A DNA stretch of 64,000 bases from Lycocorax pyrrhopterus obiensis (taxonomy: Eukaryota > Chordata > Aves > Passeriformes > Paradisaeidae): contig JACSVZ010000006.1 of assembly GCA_014706295.1 (NCBI GenBank), forward strand, positions 24,610,629-24,674,628, in the 5' to 3' direction. Positions 23,940 through 36,514 of the stretch are shown here, piece after piece (within the stretch, counting starts at the first letter, position 1; each line of letters begins with the position of its first letter). The translations under genes and the position numbers were made by a program. The notes beneath the pieces were generated by a model. The model was not told the origin of the DNA and did not search any database. It was given only the letters and a program-made list of their open reading frames with translations.

Positions 23940-26900
23940 ATGTATATACTATTGATATAGCATATATATCTATAAACACAGATATAAACAAAAAAATTTA
24001 CACCATAAACAGCCATATGGGCCTCTTTAAGCCTTCCCTTTAATGCTTTGACATGCATCATCATGCTCATATTTAGAGTGCATGCTCTTTAGGGCACTGA
24101 ATCATCCCTTACACTTTATGTTAAATATATTCATTGGAGAAAGTGCAATAAATAACTAGAATATTTACAAATAACGTTATATGTATACGAGCTTATAATT
24201 TTTTGGAGGTCTTACAGCACCTCTAAGAGTTCAATAAACAAGACTGATCATGACATTGTGAGACAGAGATTATTTTGCCTCCAGACTTGGCTCTGAAAAA
24301 GAACCAAACTAAAACATTATCCTTACAGGGCATTTCTGTATTCTGAGAAGAGGTGGTAGATTATAATGAAGTTGATGAGTTCATGTAGGAAGCTATCAAG
24401 GTAGCACTGTCTCTATATAAAAAATAATTATCATAAACAGAGAAAGCGTGAAAATATATTGATCATTGATGATACTATGAACCACAGACGAAAAGGTAAA
24501 CTAAATTGCGCTTGTATGGAATAACATTTATAGTAATTTTTATTTTCCCCCTGAAAAAAAAAATCCTGCTACTAAAGTTTTCATTTGGCAATGAAGATAA
24601 ATTTATATCAGATGAATGTTTTAATAGTAATTACTCAGTTGGGGGCATACAAAGATTTTAGGCTCTTCTATATGAAGGAAAAAAGCTATTTCAGTTCCTA
24701 ATTTCAAACCAGTGGTGTTACTCCTGCTCCTTTTCTTTTCTTCCTCCATCACCAAACCCGCTCTGACCAGGCACAGTCCTTCAAATGGGAGATAAAAAGT
24801 ACTGTATGGCATTCCAGGCTCCTGTGATTCCCACTGAAACACCATGCAGTAAAGGAAACCTGTTGGGTGGAAAACCTGCTGATCCTTAGGGATGACTTGG
24901 AGGACATTTTGCCTTTAATAGCTTCATCCCTTGCCAGACCATAACCCACTTGCATTTTTGTTAGCAACTTCATCAACGTAAGACTATGACCTTATTGAAT
25001 ATTACTGTGCTATAAAACTTTCTGTACTGTGTGATGTTAATTGACTGACACATGGGAGCAGAAAGACAACAGAGCCATTATACTGATTATTTTGCTGTCT
25101 GCTAAGAAATAAAATGACAGGCAGCACCTTTGCAAATGATTTTTACATGCCTTTGAAAAGACAGCAAGTCAAAGGGCAAGTGGCCTTAACCAGCAAAAAT
25201 CACAAAAAACCCACAGAAAGGCACCTGAAGTGAAAAAAGGTGTTAAGGCTGGGATTGGTCAGTCAGTCCAGCCCTTGTTTTCATGAGTAAGAGGGCTCAC
25301 TTGCCAGGGACTGATTTTAAAATCAAGGCCTTGCTGGCACTGAGCACTGGGAAAGCACTTCCAGCCTAGCATTTTCTGGGGGACACTGATGGCAGTATGA
25401 CAACCACAACTGCAACACAGGAAGAACCAGGCATTTTTGGCCATGTACACTAAGTTATCTGGATCACACAGTACAGCACAAAGGAAGACTGAAGACAATT
25501 TGAGCACAGCTTTGCATTACACTGGAGGCAATGGCATTTCAGTGAAGGAAGTCCACATGAGCAGGACTGATATTGCTATGCAAGTCGTGCAAGTGGGGTG
25601 GAAATGAAAACTGCCTTGCCCCAGCACAAAATGGTCAGCATGCATTGACTGAGTCTGTGTGTGGTCACATTGGGACCAGCTGGTTATGAGGCAATTTAAT
25701 TGGCTTCTGCAAAATTTGGGAAAAGACAGATGTTTCAGGGCTGGCTGTGTTCCTGCAGCGTGATTGTCATAGTGTAATTTCCCACTGGTGTGTTTCACAT
25801 CCTCGGAAGCCCAATTAGCCAATGAAGCTTTGCTTGCAGCAGGCAGAACTAGGAGTGCACTGGTTTTCCCCCAAGCAGCTACTTTCTTGTTTTATGCATG
25901 CAAGGAAAAATAAAAAGTCATCTTTTTCAGTTAACTGAGCCAGAGCACCAGCAGTTCATACTAGCAAACCTTTAGAAAGAGACTATTCTGTATATTCACA
26001 ATGTCTCATATCTCCAGAGCACTCTGTTTTCCTTTCAAAATCACACACTCAGGATTTTTTGTCCCTTTTTCTGGGAAGCACATAGCTTTATACCTGACTC
26101 AATCTCCCCTTCTCAAAGCCATTTCCAAAACACAGTCTTTCTTTAGCTGTACAGCTTCATAACTACTATTTTCAGGGCCTTAGTCCTCTCATCTAGATGA
26201 GTCTGCTTACTTTTCTTACCCAGACTCTCCCGTTACCCTTATATCAACCAAAATCAGATATACTGCAGCCCAGTCCACATACAGAATGTTTTTTAATTCT
26301 TCACAGAGTTCATGGAAGACGCCAGAGGCACTCTGCTGTTTTCAAGCTGGCCTGGATATTCTACCTCTTTCACATGGATGGAAATGTGTTGAACGTTGCA
26401 TCAGTTAAAGAACAAATGTGACAGTAGGTTTATATTCTTCCTCTCATTGTCAGAGAAACAGTCTTCTAGTTTTCTCCTTCTTTTCTCCAAGTCATGTACT
26501 TGAATGTTTGCCAATGGTGGTCTGATGGAAGTTGATTGCTCTCATTGGTATCAGCTACCTCATATTGAGTTCAACCACCAGCGTTTCTTGTCTACGTAAG
26601 CTTGTGCATTGCCAAAGATACTGTGAAAATACTTCTCATGAAACTCACTGGAGTGTGTTAGAGAATGTTGTCCATTAACACAGAATCCATGCTGGAAATT
26701 AATTTTATAACCCTTGTTCCATGGTAACAAGATGTGAAGATCAGCATTTGAAGACTGATTATAAACACAGGATCAATCAAGAGTATCTACTGGTGCTCTG
26801 GATGACTTGAAAATGCGAATGAATAGTGCTAACTTCTTCATCTCCAGAATCCAGAGGTCTGGAGGGAGAAGAATAGCTCCTGGTCTTTGCAGCAATCCTA

Positions 26901-27619
26901 GAGCAGGCCTCCACTGTGAAACAAAAGAAACACACACACAAAAAATGCACATGTGAAAATGACTGTTATAAGGGAGAGTTCCTAACTGTGCATAAAATTC
27001 ATGTAACTAGCTATGAAGATGTTTAATTTTTTATGATCTATCTCCATCTGTTGAGGTCCAAGGTTTACTAAAACTCCAAACTGAAAGTTTGTGATATAAT
27101 AACTTGCAAAACTTGTTCTGTTATGATAAACAGTGAGACTTAGAGAATCACAATGAAAAAGAGGGCTTCACTCTAACACAAAATGTTACATTGGTACTAC
27201 ACGTGAACTGTTAGCATCACTGGGTGTTCTTGGACTTCCCCAAAGAAGGATGAGAATAGCTGTATACATGTTTCCATGTGGGTTAATAGTTTCAGGATAG
27301 AAAACAGTTACTTTTGCAATACAGAAAGAACTCTGTGCCTTAGAGGCATTGCACAGGTCTTGTCCTAGTGTATAGATCTCCAGGATTTATAGACATTACA
27401 GAATCTTGAATAATTTTCTTTCACCTAGTTGACACCAAACAGGTTGCGTTTAACAAATTTATATCTCCAGGAGAGACATTTAATCTTCATACAAAGACAC
27501 AAAACAATTAAAAATTCACCATTTCCCTTAAGATTCCCTATAATGATTAATCATCTTCATTGCTGGAAAAGTATCATGCCAGAAGTGTCTGGCATTACTT
27601 TCTGTCCATATGTTCTTAT

Positions 27620-28040
27620 TATGACCCTACCATATTAAATATCTTCTTAATACATAATTTATTACTGTGAAGACACTTGCAAGCAGTAACCAAGCCACTT
27701 CTCAAGCCCCTGTTCTTGGGCTGAACAGATTGGGCTCTCAAACTCTCACTGCAAGGCAATTTCTTCAGCCTTTAAATCATTTATGTTGCTTTCATCTAGA
27801 GATTTCCTAGCTACCTTCTTACTATGCAGACATTTAAACTGTACACAGTTTCATAATATTAATGTCAGTCTTGGCATAGCTAAAAATAAATTCATTTCTC
27901 ATACACCTATTGCTAATTTAAGTATCAAGTGACTGCCAGCTCTTTTTAGTGTTGCATCACATGAGTGCTTATGTAGAGTTGTTTTTTTATTAAGGGTATG
28001 TACCAGGTCCTTGATTCCTTTGAAGCCTGCTCTTGGTTTC
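27620..28040 (-). mobile_element. Ancient CR1-type LINE fragment (3' RT region)
   Basis: Read on the + strand this is the reverse complement of the CR1-type reverse-transcriptase C-terminal region. The stretch at about 27690-27780 (AAGCCCCTGTTCTTGGGCTG, then TGAACAGATTGGGCTCTCAA) matches the familiar reverse-strand CR1 pattern for the LFSLEK-like motif. Further right, TGTTGCATCACATGAGTG and CCAGGTCCTTGATTCC match the segments for the VAKKANA-like and DLGV-like motifs, in the right order and at plausible spacing. Many substitutions and small indels make it much older than the copy at 53273. Both ends are approximate. It could belong to a related L3/CR1-like family. Confidence 0.6.
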
Positions 28041-28124
28041 TAATATTAAAACTTTGCTCAGATATTTATTTCCGTATTTACTAAAATACTAATTTCGTTC
28101 ACTCATCCTGCTAATCTATTCAGC

Positions 28125-28142
28125 TTTTTTTTTTTTTTTTTT
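28125..28142. repeat. Homopolymer T18
   Basis: Eighteen consecutive T. It could be the poly(A) tail of a reverse-strand insertion, but no element body or target duplication was recognised next to it. Confidence 0.85.
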
Positions 28143-29106
28143 GGCATTGTCCCTCTGCTCTCCATGGTTTTGCTTACCTGTTTATTATGGATAAACATTT
28201 TGGTTGTTAATGGACAAAAGCATTCTATGATGCTTGGAGTAGAAGCAGAAAATACTACCACAAGAAGAAACAGAAACATTAAAGAAAAAAAAATCCAACA
28301 GATTACCTGCAAATACGTCTGCACTTCCACATCCTGGCTGGCTGTGCTGTCTTTTTCTTAAGTTTCCAGGATTTTTTTTTCTTAACGTAATTTCAAACTC
28401 CTTTTTAGAAACTTTAGTTCTCCTTGGTATAGATATGAATTTTGTTTCTTTCATCAAGATCTTTAGCTTTGGTTATTAATTCGCAGCAAATTGATTGCTC
28501 ATAAGCTTTACTGATTCCATGGCTCTTTTCCCCTTCTACATGCATTTGCCAGATACTGATTTCCCACACTATCCAAACTGTTGCCTTGATTTCAGTGTTG
28601 ATCCAAGTAGTCTTCTTAATAAGATTTTCTTCCATGTTGAAAATATAAGTCTTAAACCAGAACCAATTTTATGGAGTTTTTTTAAACAATATTCTAGGAA
28701 AAGGATCATTTTATTTCCAGCAGAATTCTTACTCTTACTTCTTAGTCATAATTTTAATCAGTTTGGGGAGACAGAGGCAGACTGGCTAGAGCTTGTCTGT
28801 TCTTCCCTAAAAATCTATGCCTTTAAATATCATTACTGAAGAAATTCTACCAATCATACAGAAAACTTCAAGTACATAAAGGCCACACAAATGCCTGGTA
28901 AGGCCTAGGATATAAATGTGCACAAGAGAGAAACATAAAAGACTGCTGAAGGTAAAACGTAAAATGAACAACTAGACCACACTGCTTGGATAGGTTTATT
29001 TTCATCTGACAAAAAGCTTGTTCTACTTAAATAAGCAGACCAAACAAACCCATTACACCCTGGTAACCTACATATAGCTTGAACACTGTCAAAAACAAGC
29101 AGAGGC

Positions 29107-29154
29107 AGAAACAAAATAAATCACTCCTCTAGAAACAAAATAAATCACTCCTCT
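29107..29154. repeat. Perfect tandem duplication, 24 bp x 2
   Basis: The unit starts AGAAACAAAATAAATC and ends ACTCCTCT. It occurs at 29107-29130 and 29131-29154 with no mismatch, so the duplication is recent or an assembly artefact. Confidence 0.95.
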
Positions 29155-30601
29155 TAACAGAGCCTACCTAATGCTCTAATCTCCCTGCTTTCCCTTTCTC
29201 TCTCTCTTTTTTTTTAAATTTTTCTCTCTTTATTGTGTATTCCAAGCTTTTATTTAGCAAAGGTTGTGATCTTAAATATATTTAAATTCAACCACTTATT
29301 TCCCAGCTAAGGTGCTGCCAAGCCTAAATGCTGATTTAACTCATTAGGTACCTATTCACAATCTGACAAAGAAAAGCCATTCCCCCATAAAAAGGGCTGT
29401 GCTGCTGAGAGCTGCTAAACCCATGTGTATCTTTCCATAAGTGGAAAAGGAACAAAATTGCTTTCTCACCCCTCAGTTTGCTGTCCTGCTGGTCTGTGGA
29501 ATGGATGTAACCTCTGCAGGCTGTGGATTATAGCAGTGTAATTAGACTGTACCTTTGGGACACCTTACAGCTCAGAACTCATTTCTGGGTGAAATCAGTC
29601 CCTTTGGTAATGATGTGAGACTGTTGTCATCTTTGAAATCATGGAAGATGGGAGATACTTTGGGTGTCACATGTGAACCTTAGAAAGCTCTATTTGTAGA
29701 AGGAATATTTAAAGTGCTTACTGTGTTCTTATTTCATGTCTGGTTGATAGTATCTTTCCTTTTTGTTTCCTTTTGTTCTACGTCCCTTTACCTCCACTGC
29801 AGCCTAAGGGACCTGTATTGGGTTTTCTGGAGTGGCTGTCTCTCCCCATGTGTGGAATCTTGTTCTATCTTAAATAGGAGATATTCATGAAAGGAAACAC
29901 CTAGAGGTTACTGAGAAGCTTCCCCACCACCCCAGATGCAGCTTGCTTGGTATCAAAATTAGCACAATGGTTAAGTAAAATATGCTAAGTAGCTGTGTAA
30001 CTGAATGCCCTAGATTTTCCACCAGATTAACAGCTGGGATGTGACAAGCATGCATGTAGTCCCAGAGAAAGTAAAGTCAATAACCGTAAAAAGTTTGTTC
30101 TGGACTTTTTCTTCACAGAATAGCAAACATTTCACTAGAACACACTTAAAAAAAAAAAGTATTAAAAAAAAACTTGTTCAAGAAGATCAAGCACAGGAAG
30201 AAGTTTCTCATCACCTCTTGTGGGACACAACCCTCCCAGCTAACAGAACATTAAGCGCAGATCTTGATAATTAGAAGCCTGAGTAAGTACAGCAGGAGCT
30301 AATAAGCCAATCCTACATGTGGGGTGTGTTTAATATTAATAACGTCTGTGAGTCCACAGATACACTGGTGAAATGATGCCAGAACAAAGCACTTCATGTA
30401 CCTTAGCAAGGGTAAAGCTTTGAAAATCTGCATCAAAAAAGTATGTGGTTAAGGGTGTGTTGCTCAGAAGCAATACAAAACTTTGTTATTCAGTTTTTGT
30501 GTATATGCTATTTCCTTTGCCTCTTTGGTTGTCACGACTTGTTTTTCCCACTGTAGGTCTATACCCCTTTTCATCCTTCTTGCTGCCCTTGGGGCCAGAA
30601 G

Positions 30602-30629
30602 CCAACCAAGACTTCTGGGTCTTGGTTGG
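30602..30629. repeat. Perfect 11-bp hairpin with 6-base loop
   Basis: CCAACCAAGAC (30602-30612) and GTCTTGGTTGG (30619-30629) pair perfectly around TTCTGG. With six G:C pairs and a tight loop this should be among the most stable simple hairpins in the window. Confidence 0.85.
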
Positions 30630-31151
30630 GTACAGAACACCCACAGTGAGGACTAGGACTGATTTGCACTGTCCAGTAATCTCCTGGTCTGGACAACTCT
30701 AAGTTTTTCCACACTTGAAATAGACCTTGGGGCCTTCTGTTAATCTCCACAGGAAGACTATCACAGAGCTTGCTTCATTAACAATTGCATGTGAAAACAA
30801 TATGTTAGTAGGGTTGTTTCACCTGACTGAGGTATCCTTCAGTTTATTCATGCTGTGATTTAGAGACACTTGGAAGACTTTCTTTAGGATTTAAACTATT
30901 CCGTTTTTTTGTCTGGTCTTCTAAAGTTTACTTTAAATTGGGGAACAATCATTGTTTAGCATTTCTGCAAACTGTAAGGACTTATCAGTTAGAAAAATTC
31001 TTGCCTCATCTCTGGTGCTCTAGCTCTTGAACGGGATTCAGTGTCACATGAATTAGTGGCTACATACCAACTTGAGGTCTCCTCAGCAGGAATTCTTTAT
31101 TTTGTTGTGTTTACTTTTTTTTATTTTTCTTTATCTTCTTGTGGTTCTGCG

Positions 31152-31161
31152 CCCCCCCCCC
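31152..31161. repeat. Homopolymer C10
   Basis: Ten consecutive C after GCG. This is an unusual homopolymer for an AT-rich region and may be a sequencing-error hotspot. Confidence 0.85.
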
Positions 31162-34100
31162 AGTTCTTCTTGATATAAGCTGCAAAAACACAGGTTTCAG
31201 TGATTTCTATGCAGAATTCCCATCCTAACAGTACTTCAGATCATTTTCTCTGGTGGGGGTAGGAGGTGAAAAATCATCACTTACTTTTCCTTTACAGTCA
31301 ATTTACAAATTTTTCATGAGTAACAAGAAAAGTATTAATTTTGACATGAAATCTATTTTACGTAAAAAAGACACAATCTTCTGAATTAAAGTTTAATTCA
31401 GCCTGCCCCTACATATAAATATCACAATATAAATGTTACTTTTGTGATTAAAATCTTTTAAATATGGTTAAAAATTGCGTAGTAATTATAGGAGTGTTGA
31501 AATAAATGGACGACAGCAAAATCAGGAAATTGAAAGACTAGTGATTCATTTTTGTAATGAAGCTATTTATTCCTACTGTGAGAGACTGCATTTCTACAAA
31601 GTAGATTTTGAGACAACATTGTTAATGTATTATGTTTTTATTGAGTCAACTTTGACAAAGGGACTTTCATTGCAATCTTATCTACTTTCAGTACTCCTCT
31701 CTCTGTATCAGCTGGATGATAGGAATAAATCTCTTATTTAACCCGGGTATCTGTGTAAAGCTCTGCCGAAGGAGTTTCAGCAGATGGAGCTAGTGTGCTT
31801 CCAATCTTTGACAGCTGTTCTCAACGAAAAGGATGAGCAGAATCGTATTCAGAACTGTGGCTGGGGATATGTCAGAGTCAGGGGTGAAGATTTTCTCTTG
31901 GCTTAGTAGAAAAGTAGCAAGCATAAGAGGGAATTACCTATCATTTATCAAGTGCTGGTAGATAACGGGAGGGCAGCTTAGTGATTCAGATACCAGTGAT
32001 GTGCCATAATATGGGAAATAACTTGAGAAGAATAACAATTATTGCATTTGTCTCCAAATTTTTTTATGATATGTTGCTAAAGAAGATGTGTCTGTGGAGC
32101 TGCAGTCACTTAATTCAAGCCTGTACTGACCTGAAGAATGTACTTCTGTTTTCTCTGACAAGAGCCTTGTGCAGTCACTGACACTGAAATTTTAAAGTAG
32201 GGAGATGGTAGAAACACCCCTCTTCCCAGCAGAGTGGTCATAAGATGCCTGAAACTTAGTGAAAATTAAGCCTGCTGTTCTCCACTTTTTAAACCATGGA
32301 TTTCCACGCTGAAGTCCAGGCGTCTTGGCTCCAGAGGCACCTGCAACCTTCGCAGCAGTCAGGATACCAACTGCAGTGGGACCTCATCAACAGCTCCCAT
32401 TCAGACCAAGGTTTTCTCCTTTTTACCTCCAAGCTTATTTAACAGGTCCTCTCCCGCAGAGTTCTTCCTGCAACAGGGTTTTTATTGCACGAAGGCCCAT
32501 AGCTAAAGGCCACAAGGAAGGCAAGGACAGGTTCTTGGATATAATATGCAGGTATGCAGTGCCTATAGTCCGTGTAGAGCTCTACAGCTGTGTCTGGCAC
32601 ATGCAGAAGGCCATAACCTACGCTGAGGAGTGCATGTGAGGGACACAAAGAGATGGGCAGAACTGTCTGTACTGTGACAATTGTGCTGGGTTCAGTTTTC
32701 AAGGTCAGTGGTTTTCATTTGATGTGCTAGCAAGCACAGTGGGTGGGAGCTTCTCACAAACTCCGCTTCAATGCAGTACTGGAGGCTAACAGCAGGGAAA
32801 AGAAAATGCTCGGAGCTGTTAGACAATTTTTGGAGTGGTCCTGCCATGAGAAGAGCACCTGAGAGACTTGGGATTCAACATGCATATCCATACATTCAGG
32901 CTGGGAAAGGGAAGGAAAGCAAGAAAGCAAAACGGTTCAGGAAACTTTCCAGGATTTTCTCTTTGTGACATTAACTTTCCAACAGCAAAATATGCAAATG
33001 CTAGTGGCATCCTGATACGAGGAGAGTTATGTGCTATTTCAGAAGTTAATATACGGTGTCGGTGCTATCACATTGTACCTTCTCTGCAGTTCTTCAGTTC
33101 CTACATTGTGATTTAGTGTAGCCCCTTATAAGAGCAGTGTGTGAAAGTTTCAAAGCCATCATTGGTCATTGTTACAGCAGCATAACACTGACAAGCAACT
33201 GATGGAAAGAAAGGTTTTATTGCTGCACCGTTCTCTCCTTCTTGCCTATTGAGGTCTTGAGCTTCAGCACTTTAGGGACTCCATATGCTCCTGAATTCTT
33301 GAACAATGTTTCAGTGGGTATAAAGTAAGGCATTACTGTGTTATATGCATGTCTGATACCAAAAGGACACTTTTATTTTACTGTAAATTGCCTACTGCAG
33401 CAACCAAATGAGCCATGGTTTTTGCACATACGTACAAATTTTTGTTGGGGTTTTGAATTCACATTGATTAGATTCTAAAAATCTAATTGGAATTTAGTTT
33501 TCTTTAAGAGATTGTCCTGTGCAAATTTGAATCTATTTTTAGTACTTCAAAATTTTTTTTCCATAAATCAGCCAGTCCTGAACCCTTACTGGTGATTACT
33601 GCTCTCAGATACCAGGAATGTAGCACAAAAATGTAGGCAAAGAAATTCATCATATATCAGAATCTCCTCTGGGTTTTCATGTGACCAGTATCAGTTACAT
33701 AGAGCATACATCCATCCCTAACTATATTTGTAATGTAATTTCCCCTAAAGGAGTCAACACTGTAAAGGTTTGCTTAGTTTTCTTTGTTACAATAAGTCAG
33801 CTGAATAATGACAATAAATCTTGGCTGGAAACCCAGAGATTTGGGGGTTGTATCAGGTCTCTGAAAGAATTTCTTAATGACTAATGTTTGTATCACTTGT
33901 TGTCTTGGTTTCTAAAACAGTACTTGTGTTCATTGGTTTTTGTCAATTCCTTGAAATCAGCGGATGAAAAGTGTGGCATAAAAGTTTGGTTTAACATTGC
34001 AGCATTGTCTACAAGAGAACAGGTTCACAGTTTCATTTTTGGCCATGAATGACTTGCCCATTGAAAAGCTGATTCACAATAAATTAGAGACTGAATTTAC

Positions 34101-34193
34101 AGCAGGTGATTTACTCTGCATTGGCTCCAGGTGAGGACATTCTCACTACAACTATCCATCTCACCCAGCTGCAGCTGCTCCCAGGCTTCTGCA

Positions 34194-34225
34194 CTGCCAA
34201 GGGAGAGCATCCTGCCAAGGGAGAG
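34194..34225. repeat. Short direct repeat, 14 bp x 2, period 18
   Basis: CTGCCAAGGGAGAG occurs at 34194-34207 and again at 34212-34225. Confidence 0.8.
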
Positions 34226-34716
34226 TCTCAGAGCATGTAAGTTAGACATGTTGTGATCCCCTCTCTACAGAAACTTCTCTCTCCCCTCCTCCAACTACAG
34301 CATCTGGAGAGATCAGCTTACACTTCAAGTGATGAGATACCTTTCACTCTCACCTGCTCTGCCTCTTATAATTATCTGCGAGACAAATTCTTCCACAATT
34401 TATTTTGGAATTAATTGTACATGTTCTAGGGGGAATACTCATGGGGTCCAGACTCCCTCTACAACTTACAGGACAAAAAAGGTAAATTTATTTAGGAGAG
34501 GAAAAAAGTAGGAGACTGCCATAGGCATAACAGAGATGTCTCTGCTTCTCTCTTTCTCACTGTCCTTCTGAGCATAAAGTTAACCTTTGTGATGAGCAGA
34601 TAAGGAGGTGGATTGAAGAAACTCACAATACACACCCTCGCTAATTCACAGCACTCACTAACTCCTCTGAGTTGTCAAACCAAAGTGACATACAGCCTAA
34701 TAGCAAAAATGCCATC

Positions 34717-34751
34717 TTTACAGAAACTCCTGGAAAGTGAGTTTCTGTAAA
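34717..34751. repeat. Perfect 13-bp inverted repeat with 9-base loop
   Basis: The arms are TTTACAGAAACTC (34717-34729) and GAGTTTCTGTAAA (34739-34751). They are exact reverse complements around CTGGAAAGT. Confidence 0.85.
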
Positions 34752-35817
34752 GGGTCCTGGGGACAAAGACTCCACCTTTACTCTTGGGAGTTGCTAGTAT
34801 CCCAGGTACTACCAGTGGAACACTTAAATAAGCAACTTCCAGTATTAATTTCCCAAATGTAATACTTCATGAAACTAAAAGTACTTTTGGTTCTTTACTT
34901 CTGTGAAACTAAGTACTGATATAACTATTGCAATGAAATTTCATTTTCTTACTGATGCCACAGTTTTACACCCCTGTGACCCACCAAAACTGTAGTATGC
35001 AGAAAAATAACTTTAAGGGAAAAGGGGCCATATATATGTCTAACAACAGCACCTGGGAGGCAGAGCTGTGCAAGGACTACTGGAGGAATTGCAGAATTTG
35101 CTAATAAATGATTTCTGTCAGGTTCTTGGCAGCAATCAGATAAAAAAAGCTGTAAATCTACTGCAAAGAGAAGTAGAGATGTTGTTTTTTGGAACAACAG
35201 ATAAAGTCTGACTACCTAGAGAACAGATCTGAATTCTGGGCTGGCAAAGAAATCTTATCTTCTTGACAGTATCAGTAAAGCACTCATCAAGGATTGGAGA
35301 CTGAAGCAGGTACATGAAAGGAAAGAGCTTCTGTGTTGCATTGGCTATGGCTAAAGAACCTCAACTGATTATTGAGCAAAACTTAGAACATCATGCCTTT
35401 GAATTATTCCTGTAGACAAGTTCATGAACAATCACAGTGATGAACGAGATCTTAAATAGTTCTGTAAAATACCAGGAAAAAGATTCACAGCAACTGGAGA
35501 AATCTTTCTAAAAGCTGTATGTTGGAGGTGTGGGACAGGATAGAGGAAGCAAGAGATTTAGCTGCTGAAATAGTTTTGGTTCTTTTTTAATGAGGGATCT
35601 ACTCTTATTTAGGTGCTCTAATAATGTAATGCTCCATTTGTTGTAAATGAAAAAGATTTATTGTTACAATGTAAAAGCATCTTTGTCCTGTGTAATCTAG
35701 AATCTAGCTGTTACGACCTGCTTTAATAACAGAGGAGCAAAGTGAGGTCTCAGTGGATTATGAATCCTGAGGTTCAAAATATTCCCCAAAACATGATTAA
35801 AACCAAATGAGGTTAAA

Positions 35818-36514
35818 TGTTGATACCAAAAAATTGATAGATTTTATTTAACACTAAAAGAGGCAAAGAGAAAGAAAGAAAAAGGAAGAAAAAATAGAAA
35901 AAGAGGTGTGTGGGGCTACAGGGAAAGTGACAGAGACAGATTAAGTAGAAACATATCACCCCTCCGTGAGTCCCAATGATGTCTCGTTGCTTCCCTCCAT
36001 CTGGTCTTCTTGGTGGTGAGGGTTGCCTGCTGAAAAGTATAGAATCCAATGGATTAATATATGTTTGGGCCAGGTGGGAATGCCCAGGTACCTTGCCTGC
36101 AGGGGCGCAGTTTGACACTGTCCCTTGCACGACTGGATCTGTTGCATCACATTTTGCATCACGTGCAGTGCTCTGGTGCAGGATCTGGGGAACCATTTGG
36201 GGGGCCTTTGACAGACCATGACTCTTCCTCAGCTGTCCCTCATGTGAATGTCCCACAGACGTGGCTCTCCCAGGGCGGGGGCCCCTGCAGCTGGGCTGGT
36301 CTGCGCAGCGGAGGATGGGCGTTCACTGCCTCTGACCAGAGGCTTTTTTGCCAAAGACATAAACCCCTCCTCCTCCTCCTCCCGTTGGTGGGAGGGTCTG
36401 TGCAAGCCTGGCAGCAGATAAGCGTGGGGTTGTGCCCTCCACTCCAAAACTGCTGGGTTTGTCTCTCCTGTGGATATTTACCCATTACTTCCCAGACCTT
36501 AGATGCTTAAAACA
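35818..36514 (-). mobile_element. Probable solo LTR of an endogenous retrovirus (approximate ends)
   Basis: A GC-richer block of about 0.7 kb with LTR-like layout on the - strand. It has possible TGTT...AACA inverted ends (TGTTTTAAG at 36514 reading left, GGTATCAACA ending at 35818). An AATAAA signal (35843-35848 on the + strand as TTTATT) lies close to the 3' end, preceded by a pyrimidine-rich stretch. A GAGGAGG-type simple repeat (36366-36383 on the + strand) lies within. No matching flanking target duplication was seen, so the ends may be off. Open frames inside it (for example 35813-36256 on the - strand) carry no retroviral motif and are probably incidental. No gag, pol or env is linked to it. 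It could instead be a different GC-rich retroelement. Confidence 0.45.

Larger units (their letters stand above)
9661..27619. other. Gene-poor flank downstream of GRXCR1
   Basis: About 18 kb of AT-rich DNA with no exon or mobile element I can support. It holds a perfect 13-bp hairpin at 10477-10510, an inverted repeat at 14656-14700, a T12 run at 12285-12296, a pyrimidine tract at 16897-16921 and an (AT)11 microsatellite at 23918-23939. The stretch 15600-16460 has a pyrimidine-rich look like reverse-strand ancient LINE sequence but no motif decides it. The region 22300-23530 has several medium open frames on both strands without recognisable motifs. Confidence 0.6.
28041..35817. other. Intergenic, no recognised gene
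   Basis: AT-rich sequence with only simple features: a T18 run (28125-28142), a 24-bp tandem duplication (29107-29154), a 10-bp palindromic stem (30602-30629), a C10 run (31152-31161), a short direct repeat (34194-34225) and a 13-bp inverted repeat (34717-34751). A 104-codon open frame at 32325-32639 and a 114-codon one at 28495-28839 show no motif I know. Confidence 0.55.

Noticed and set aside
28495..28839. 114-codon + strand open frame
   Set aside because: Composition looks like translated non-coding AT-rich DNA, no motif is visible, and frames on the opposite strand overlap it.
32325..32639. 104-codon + strand open frame in a GC-richer patch
   Set aside because: No motif, no splice context and no homology that I can name. 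The length is within chance.
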